Source of the DNA: Paludibacteraceae bacterium
Lineage (GTDB): Bacteria > Bacteroidota > Bacteroidia > Bacteroidales > Paludibacteraceae
Assembly: GCA_947471245.1 (NCBI GenBank)
Contig: CANIXM010000040.1
Coordinates: 1-9,875, forward strand
Direction of reading: 5' to 3'
DNA length: 9,875 nt
A program made the translations under genes and the position numbers. Positions 5,122-9,875 of the stretch are shown here, one piece after another (the stretch's first letter is position 1; the number at the start of each line of letters is the position of its first letter). The notes under the pieces were generated by a model that worked only from the letters and a program-made list of their open reading frames with translations, did not search any database and had not been told where the DNA came from.

Positions 5122-6315
5122 TCAGTACATCATCCCAAACATCCACAGCGGAATTTTGTTGCCAAATCCGCTTTCCACGCCATCCACCGCAAGGTAACTG
5201 TCGGGAAGGTCTTTCAATTGAGTGAATCCTTTATTTCTACCACCAATTTCGAAGTTGTACTTTGAATCAATGACAAAATCAGCCGCTTTTGAGCTCGTGA
5301 CGGCATGGTTCACTTTCAGCTGATTGGCAAAAAACGTTTCTCGCACATTACCCTCATTGGCCACAGAGGTACTCAAAGCATACAGCAGATTGGGGTTGTC
5401 AAGATAGATTTTATCAGGTTTGGTGAGAACACTCATTCCGCTGGCCTCTTTCCCCATTGCAAAAAGCAACCTAGCTTGATGCAACAAATGAATATAGCTA
5501 AGAAGTGAATTGCGAGATATTCCTAGCTCAGCGCTCAGCTTACTCACATTGGGAGTATAAGGCACCAACGAAGAAATGATACCCAGCAATTTTTTAATCT
5601 TAATACCCGAGCTATGCTCTATGTTGGAACATGAAGGCAAATCAGAATCAATAACTGCATTCACAATACCTCCCAAACGTTGAGGATAGGACTTCAGGTT
5701 CTCTTTAAAAATTGGGTAATACCCACATTCCAGATAGGCTGCAAACAATGGAAGAATCTTCAGACCTGATGTAATCTCTGATGCCAACGCAAAATGATTG
5801 GTAAGAATTTCTTCCAATGACAGTTTTTTGAAGTTAAGCCCCGTTTGTAGCACCAGATACTCACGAAACGACAATCCATAAAGCGAGTAATGTATCGCCC
5901 TACGGCTCAAGTCTGCACCCGATCGATAGATTTCAAGCATGGACGAACCTGTAAATACAATTTTCATGTTCGGATAACTATCATAGGCATTTTTAACCTC
6001 TATCGCCCAGTTGGGGTAGCGATGCACTTCGTCAAGAAACAATACCTCACCACCCATGACATAAAACCGCTCCACAAGCTCCGAAAGCGTATGAGTACTA
6101 AACCAGATATTATCCATACTCACATATAATGCTTTCGACTTATCTGGCATTTGCAGTTTGATGTATTGCAGCATTATGGTCGTTTTGCCAGTACCACGCG
6201 CCCCACTAATAGCTATCAATCGATTAGTCCAATCTATTTCATCATATAGATAACGTGTATGCTTTAAACTCATGGAGTCTAATAGCCTTTTATTTAATCG
6301 AATAAGTGTTTCCAT
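5122..6315 (-). CDS. AAA+ ATPase of the AAA_14/DUF4143 type
   Basis: A 397-residue, full-length ATP-binding protein of the large AAA_14-DUF4143 family common in Bacteroidetes. Walker A is GARGTGKTT at 38-46 with K44. Walker B is VLFLDEVHR at 91-99 with D95 and E96. Sensor-like FTGSS is at 121-125, and the SRRA..Y.L.GLSFREY segment (137-153) is diagnostic. The C-terminal half has a winged-helix-like stretch (about 256-285, LSAELGISRNSLLSYIHLL), then KIYLDNPNLLYAL (302-313) and R.TFFANQL (326-333). The end carries ADFVID...FEIGGRNKGFTQL (345-367), a restriction-endonuclease-like fold that in this family usually lacks full catalytic residues. The biological role of the family is unknown. It is cytosolic, with no signal or membrane segment. 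The gene is a single unit with its own promoter (6335-6342), palindromic operator candidate and terminator (4974-5013). No frameshift or truncation is seen. Confidence 0.95.
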   Translation of the reverse strand: METLIRLNKRLLDSMSLKHTRYLYDEIDWTNRLIAISGARGTGKTTIMLQYIKLQMPDKSKALYVSMDNIWFSTHTLSELVERFYVMGGEVLFLDEVHRYPNWAIEVKNAYDSYPNMKIVFTGSSMLEIYRSGADLSRRAIHYSLYGLSFREYLVLQTGLNFKKLSLEEILTNHFALASEITSGLKILPLFAAYLECGYYPIFKENLKSYPQRLGGIVNAVIDSDLPSCSNIEHSSGIKIKKLLGIISSLVPYTPNVSKLSAELGISRNSLLSYIHLLHQARLLFAMGKEASGMSVLTKPDKIYLDNPNLLYALSTSVANEGNVRETFFANQLKVNHAVTSSKAADFVIDSKYNFEIGGRNKGFTQLKDLPDSYLAVDGVESGFGNKIPLWMFGMMY

Positions 6316-6331
6316 GATTTACATTTATGAG

Positions 6332-6352
6332 CTACAAAGATACAATATTGTA
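6332..6352 (-). promoter_or_regulatory. Promoter and palindromic operator candidate of the ATPase gene
   Basis: On the minus strand TATCTTTG (6335-6342) exactly matches TAnnTTTG and ends 19 bases before the ATPase ATG, implying a very short leader. The 12-base perfect palindrome TACAATATTGTA (6341-6352) overlaps its upstream edge, an ideal place for a repressor. TTTTTTG lies about 15 bases upstream of the box; this is short for a -33 element. The same 11 bases CTACAAAGATA occur at the MNT promoter. Confidence 0.6.
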
Positions 6353-6546
6353 TATTACAAAAAACATTTTTAGTCAATTATTTTACTTCAAATAAAACAT
6401 TCTTCATAAATTAATGTATTTTATAAATAACATTTTAAGCCTATATATGTATTTTATAGAAAACAATTTATATATATTATTGTATTTTTCAAACAACACT
6501 TTTAAGCTAATAATGTATTTTTAAAAATACAAATACAGAATTCAAC
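6349..6546. repeat. Degenerate tandem array with 33-bp period, about six units
   Basis: Units begin at 6349, 6382, 6415, 6448, 6481 and 6514, exactly 33 bases apart. Units 1 and 3-6 start with TGTAT (units 3-6 with TGTATTTT); unit 2 is more diverged (TTTACTTC). The middle is an A-run then AACATTTT or a close variant in units 1-5, and the end is AT-rich, often with AAGC.TA or AGTCAATTAT. Unit 6 keeps only its first part. The units diverge by roughly a third, so the array is old or under weak selection. It is not a CRISPR array, since there are no unique spacers. It lies directly upstream of the ATPase promoter and is in phase with about three DNA turns. Confidence 0.7.
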
Positions 6547-6918
6547 ATCAGAAATTATCACGCCATGGGTCATAATTTTGAATTGATAATTTTTTTGTCA
6601 GCTAAATAAATGGTAATTTTACAGGCTATATACAGCTCACAAGAGCCGCCAAGCATGACATGTAAGTGGTTCCTAAGAATTACAGTTGGATTTCCAAAAG
6701 CAAACTTGCAAACAATCAAACTTCTAGCTTGCGGCAAAATCAGTGTAAACACTCATGTAATTAACTGCAAACCAGCATTCAACACAAAGCCGAAAGACAC
6801 TATTTGTCTGTATATGAATTGTGATTATTGTAGCCGAATTGACTGTTGCCACTGGTGAAAATTGGATAGGTAAATTGAGCAATAAAGAATTAAGAGCAAT
6901 ATTTCGATAAAAAAAACA
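6547..6918. other. Spacer upstream of the secreted-protein gene
   Basis: Two short overlapping frames (6570-6752 minus; 6610-6858 plus) give no convincing protein: no domain, no signal peptide, no start context, and the plus one is Cys-rich. A TAATTTTG match to TAnnTTTG lies at 6573-6580 (+), but 340 bases from the next gene, without a -33 element. A second, imperfect box, TATTTCGA, is near 6901, close to the start of the secreted protein gene. The stretch 6600-6760 is less AT-rich than its flanks and may be a dispersed repeat. Confidence 0.4.
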
Positions 6919-7572
6919 ATGTATAAACAGATCCTCATCTTCCTATTTTCAATTCTGATATCATTCCCTACTTGGGCAAGTACATCCGATACTACTTACA
7001 CCGTTTATGACGATGGAGAATATACTACCACAAGTATTAAACGTATTAAAGCATCAAATGCAGCAGCTATAAACACTGTACAGGAATTAGTTCGTGAATT
7101 TGAGACAACACCGGGTAAACTGTTTGATTGGGCACTAAAAGACCTCGGATTTCAAGGACAAAAAGACAATGAATTGGTGATAGCACTCAAATCATCAACT
7201 TTTGACAAGAAAACAGGCATCACTCACGGACTGATAGATGTGATAGTACCAGGCATCAAGACATTTAAAAATGTCAAAATAGACGCCATTGTCAATGCCA
7301 AAACCTCCGCTACAGGCGTCACCAAAGCCATAGCCGACGTACTATATTCTGATATGCTATTAAAAAAAGCTTACGGGCAAATATTCGTAGTGCCTCATCG
7401 TGGAAATGAAGTGGTGATAACCTCTATTCTTAAAACCAAGTTTGGATGGTTTTTCAACATCTTCATTACCCAAAAACGATACAAAAGCATCGTGGAATGG
7501 AGAGTGAAAAAGTTTACCGAAAATATGTGTGACACCACCATTAAAAGCGACAAAACAAAAACGAAACAATAA
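6919..7572 (+). CDS. Secreted or periplasmic protein of unknown function
   Basis: A 217-residue protein I cannot assign to a family. Residues 1-20 form a classic Sec signal peptide: a basic start (MYKQ), a hydrophobic core (ILIFLFSILISF) and a likely signal peptidase I site after PTWA. The mature part opens with DTTYTVYDDGEYTTTSIKRIKA, then an Ala-rich helical segment (49-65), and a mixed alpha/beta region containing GITHGLIDVIVPGIKTFKNVKIDAIV (100-125). It has no lipoprotein cysteine. The tail is rich in Lys and Thr. It is one of the few proteins in the window that leaves the cytoplasm. It precedes prfA by 89 bases on the same strand, but the gap has no obvious operon coupling. The start is the first ATG in frame, after an A-rich run with no Shine-Dalgarno, as is usual in Bacteroidetes. 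Confidence 0.85.
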   Translation: MYKQILIFLFSILISFPTWASTSDTTYTVYDDGEYTTTSIKRIKASNAAAINTVQELVREFETTPGKLFDWALKDLGFQGQKDNELVIALKSSTFDKKTGITHGLIDVIVPGIKTFKNVKIDAIVNAKTSATGVTKAIADVLYSDMLLKKAYGQIFVVPHRGNEVVITSILKTKFGWFFNIFITQKRYKSIVEWRVKKFTENMCDTTIKSDKTKTKQ

Positions 7573-7629
7573 AAAAAATCAATTTCGATTTCAAACTATT
7601 GAACACAACAATATTTTCTAATTAATAAT

Positions 7630-7646
7630 CGTGAGCAATTGTCACG
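7630..7646 (+). other. Small hairpin in the prfA leader
   Basis: CGTGA (7630-7634) pairs with TCACG (7642-7646) over a 7-base loop, ending 15 bases before the prfA start codon. The stem is short, and a role in translation control is only a possibility. Confidence 0.2.
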
Positions 7647-7661
7647 AAGCAAATACCAAGA

Positions 7662-8747
7662 ATGGCTGAAAAAACATTACTAGAGAAACTCGAAGGACTT
7701 CAACATAAATTCGAAGAGATTTCAACCCTGATTACTGACCCATCGGTCATAACGGATCAAAAACGATTTGTAAAACTCAACAAAGAATACCATGACCTAG
7801 AACTCATCCTCAATGCAAAAAAGGAGTATGAGCTAGCATTGGCACACCTAGCAGAGGCGAAAGAAATTCTTGACACTGAGAATGATGCTGAGATGCGCGA
7901 AATGGCAAAACTGGAATTGGACGAAATAGAGCCGAAGATTCCGGAGATGGAGGAAAACATCAAATTACTCTTAATTCCAGCCGACCCAGAAGACAATAAA
8001 AATGCGATAGTAGAAATCAGAGGTGGAACAGGGGGTGATGAAGCTGCTATTTTTGCAGGTGATTTATTTAAAATGTACACCAAATACTGCGAAACCAAAG
8101 GCTGGCGTGTAGAAATAACCAATGTAAGCGAAGGAACATCGGGTGGCTACAAAGAAGCTATCTTTACTGTGTCAGGCGAAAATGTGTATGGCACATTAAA
8201 GTATGAGTCTGGTGTGCATCGCGTACAGCGCGTTCCACAGACAGAAACACAAGGACGTGTGCACACTTCTGCCGCTACTGTGGCAGTACTTCCAGAAGCC
8301 GATGCTTTTGATTATGAACTCAAAGAATCTGACGTGCGCGTGGATACTTTCTGCTCCTCTGGCGCAGGAGGTCAATCCGTAAACACCACTTACTCAGCCA
8401 TCCGATTGGTGCACATCCCTACTGGCACTACCGTGCAATGTCAGGACGAAAAATCTCAACACAAGAACAAAGCCAAAGCGATGAACGAATTACGTTCACG
8501 CCTTTATGCCATAGAGCATCAAAAATACTTAGACGAAATTGGCTCCAAACGTAAAACGATGGTATCGACTGGTGACCGTTCTGCCAAAATACGTACGTAC
8601 AATTACCCACAAGGTCGGATTACTGATCACCGCATCAATTTCACCATCTACAATCTATCCGCTTTTATGAATGGTGACATTCAAGGAGTGATAGACCAAC
8701 TCATAGTGGCCGAAAATGCCGAACGTCTAAAAGAAAGTGAATTATAA
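7662..8747 (+). CDS. prfA: Peptide chain release factor 1 (RF1)
   Basis: The 361-residue protein has the length of E. coli RF1 (360). It recognises UAA and UAG in the ribosomal A site and triggers release of the finished peptide. An N-terminal coiled, charged domain (1-100) is followed by IVEIRGGTGGDEAAIFAGDLF (116-136), the stop-codon reading region HRVQRVPQTETQGRVHTSAATVAVLPE (186-212), and SSGAGGQSVNTTYSAIRL (232-249). The GGQ catalytic tripeptide is at 236-238; its Gln is normally methylated by PrmC. The codon-reading tripeptide is P-Q-T (192-194) where E. coli has PAT, within the family's PxT range. RF2 would carry SPF here, so RF1 is certain. The gene is followed by pyrF 60 bases on, on the same strand, and the two may be one transcription unit. 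Confidence 0.98.
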   Translation: MAEKTLLEKLEGLQHKFEEISTLITDPSVITDQKRFVKLNKEYHDLELILNAKKEYELALAHLAEAKEILDTENDAEMREMAKLELDEIEPKIPEMEENIKLLLIPADPEDNKNAIVEIRGGTGGDEAAIFAGDLFKMYTKYCETKGWRVEITNVSEGTSGGYKEAIFTVSGENVYGTLKYESGVHRVQRVPQTETQGRVHTSAATVAVLPEADAFDYELKESDVRVDTFCSSGAGGQSVNTTYSAIRLVHIPTGTTVQCQDEKSQHKNKAKAMNELRSRLYAIEHQKYLDEIGSKRKTMVSTGDRSAKIRTYNYPQGRITDHRINFTIYNLSAFMNGDIQGVIDQLIVAENAERLKESEL

Positions 8748-8807
8748 TAAAAAACCCCAACCTGAAGGGAACAATAAAAACGAACCTATAAAACTGAGCT
8801 CACAATC

Positions 8808-9644
8808 ATGACTAAATTTGAACTATTTGAAAACATTCGACGTAAAAAATCTTTTCTTTGTGTAGGACTGGATACAGATGTAACCAAAATCCCTGAACAT
8901 CTCTTTGAATTGTCTGATGATGCAATTTTTGAATTTAACAAAGCCATAATTGACGCTACTGCTGACTTATGCGTAGCTTATAAGCCCAATTTAGCATTTT
9001 ATGAAAGTATAGGAATAGAAGGATGGGACATCCTTGAACGGACTGTGGAGTACATTCGCGCAAACTACCCCGATCAATTTATCATAGCCGATGCCAAACG
9101 AGGCGACATTGGCAATACATCGGCAATGTATGCAACTACATTTTTTGCCAATATGGACGTGGATTCGTTAACTATAGCGCCATACATGGGTGAAGATTCG
9201 GTGACTCCATTCCTCACCTACCCTGACAAATGGGTTACTTTACTTGCGTTAACATCCAACAAAGGAGCTTTTGATTTTCAATTTATCAAAGATGCAGAAA
9301 CAGGTGAGCGACTATTTGAAAAGGTATTAAAAAAATCACTTGAATGGGGCACTGACGAAAACATGATGTATGTAGTTGGAGCCACTAAGGCAGAAATGCT
9401 AACAGATATTCGTTCCATTGTTCCATCACATTTCTTATTGGTACCAGGTGTGGGCGCTCAAGGAGGTAGCCTCCAAGAAGTGGCAAAATACGGACTTAAT
9501 GACACTTGTGGACTGCTTGTTAACTCATCCCGACAAATCATCTATGCCTCTAGTGATGAACACTTTGCCACTGCCGCAAGAGAAGAGGCAAAAAAAGTTC
9601 AAGAGGAAATGGCAGAAATTCTTTCGAACAGAGATTTGTTGTAG
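8808..9644 (+). CDS. pyrF: Orotidine 5'-phosphate decarboxylase, type 2
   Basis: A 278-residue enzyme that converts OMP to UMP, the last step of de novo pyrimidine synthesis, in the cytosol. The length and motifs are those of the longer type 2 (Mycobacterium-like) branch, not the roughly 230-residue E. coli type. CVGLDTD (18-24) and YKPN (58-61) open the barrel. The catalytic tetrad segment is DAKRGDIGNT at 95-104 with K97 and D100. PGVGAQGG (213-220) and LVNSSRQIIYAS (237-248) bind the phosphate, with R242 as the probable phosphate arginine. The C-terminal helix (AAREEAKKVQEEMAEIL) is normal. The ATG at 8808 gives the canonical N-terminus, and no Shine-Dalgarno is seen. It follows prfA closely, an arrangement I recall from other Bacteroidetes genomes. 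It ends in TAG. Confidence 0.97.
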   Translation: MTKFELFENIRRKKSFLCVGLDTDVTKIPEHLFELSDDAIFEFNKAIIDATADLCVAYKPNLAFYESIGIEGWDILERTVEYIRANYPDQFIIADAKRGDIGNTSAMYATTFFANMDVDSLTIAPYMGEDSVTPFLTYPDKWVTLLALTSNKGAFDFQFIKDAETGERLFEKVLKKSLEWGTDENMMYVVGATKAEMLTDIRSIVPSHFLLVPGVGAQGGSLQEVAKYGLNDTCGLLVNSSRQIIYASSDEHFATAAREEAKKVQEEMAEILSNRDLL

Positions 9645-9650
9645 GAATTT

Positions 9651-9717
9651 GACTATATTTGGGACTGAAAATTTACTGGTTTTAGAAAATTATACCGTTT
9701 GCACAAACAATATAGTC
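9651..9717 (+). promoter_or_regulatory. Possible promoter with inverted repeat after pyrF
   Basis: TATATTTG (9654-9661) is an exact TAnnTTTG box on the plus strand, ten bases past the pyrF stop, with TTTG at 9635-9638 (spacing 15, short for a -33 element). GACTATATT (9651-9659) recurs inverted as AATATAGTC (9709-9717). It could drive a gene beyond the right edge, or form part of the pyrF 3' end. Confidence 0.3.
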
Positions 9718-9836
9718 CAATTTCGACTTCGTCTCATTGATACTATTTGTTTGAAGCAACGGCATTAACAACAGTAGACATAAAAATGACTTTGGGTCAT
9801 TTTATATGTACAGTTGGTATTATTTCTAAAACCAGT
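9675..9836. repeat. Element bounded by 15-base inverted repeats, MITE-like
   Basis: ACTGGTTTTAGAAAAT (9675-9690) is repeated inverted at 9822-9836 with one base deleted, enclosing about 130 bases with no gene. TGACTAT occurs outside both ends (9650-9656 and 9838-9844) but not directly adjacent, so it is not a clean target duplication. A small AAAATGAC/GTCATTTT hairpin lies inside (9783-9803). It could be a nonautonomous mobile element or simply the pyrF 3' region. Confidence 0.4.
9783..9803. terminator. Weak terminator-like hairpin after pyrF
   Basis: AAAATGAC (9783-9790) pairs with GTCATTTT (9796-9803) over a TTTGG loop. The stem is AT-rich and its T-run is part of the stem, so it is a weak candidate for the end of the prfA-pyrF transcript, about 140 bases past the pyrF stop. 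Confidence 0.4.
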
Positions 9837-9875
9837 ATGACTATTAATCTCAACTATATAATCGAACGCATGCAA

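Noticed and set aside
4971..5265. Two plus-strand frames of 81-84 residues
   Set aside because: They cross the ATPase terminator and run antisense to the ATPase C-terminus; their sequences have no protein character.
6349..6546. CRISPR array
   Set aside because: Period 33 fits a short repeat, but there are no conserved repeats separated by unique spacers and no cas genes; the whole unit is repeated.
6570..6858. Two short overlapping open frames on opposite strands (60 and 82 residues)
   Set aside because: Neither has a domain, signal peptide or plausible start context; the plus-strand one is Cys-rich and composition looks like noncoding DNA.
8235..8243. P-Q-T codon-reading tripeptide in RF1 as a sign of altered stop codon use
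   Set aside because: It stays within the PxT pattern of RF1, and genes in the window end in TAA, TAG and TGA, so standard stop codon use is supported.

Overview
The window comes from a Bacteroidetes-type genome. The evidence is AT-rich spacers, genes without clear Shine-Dalgarno sequences, two or more exact matches to the Bacteroidetes -7 promoter box TAnnTTTG, a single-chain PurL with the PHLER variant of its glutaminase His-x-Glu motif, and a prfA-pyrF pair. I cannot fix the order or genus from sequence alone.

Layout. Housekeeping genes lie at both ends: the 3' end of purL (1-474, +) on the left, and a gene for a secreted protein of unknown function (6919-7572), prfA (7662-8747) and pyrF (8808-9644), all +, on the right. 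The block between them, about 620-6900, is accessory. All of its genes are on the minus strand and are separated by long, hairpin-rich spacers. From right to left in transcription order these are: an AAA+ ATPase of the DUF4143 type (6315-5122) with its own promoter, a palindromic operator candidate, an upstream 33-bp tandem repeat array and a clean Rho-independent terminator; a nucleotidyltransferase/HEPN pair (4510-3807) with a 4-base ATGA overlap, i.e. a MNT-HEPN type toxin-antitoxin module; a small two-helix membrane protein (3321-2851); and a TSUP-family permease followed by a DapA-family aldolase (2504-777).

How the genes may work together. The permease and the DapA-like enzyme are adjacent and codirectional, so they may be one transcription unit. 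They are bracketed by two directly repeated copies of a roughly 100-120 bp noncoding element, which would let the pair be lost or gained by recombination. The MNT-HEPN pair is a self-contained two-gene unit. Its promoter shares an identical 11-base stretch with the promoter of the ATPase gene. PurL and PyrF serve purine and pyrimidine synthesis, and RF1 (prfA) serves translation termination.

No rRNA, tRNA, CRISPR array, transposase, integrase or phage gene was seen. The most interesting unexplained structures are the 33-bp periodic array (6349-6546), the repeat-bracketed TSUP-dapA pair, the long-range inverted repeat in the leader of the TSUP gene (2544-2689), the hairpin-rich spacer 4600-4820 and the terminal inverted repeats after pyrF (9675-9836). 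None of these proves a new system. They are the places where the sequence shows structure that the genes do not explain.
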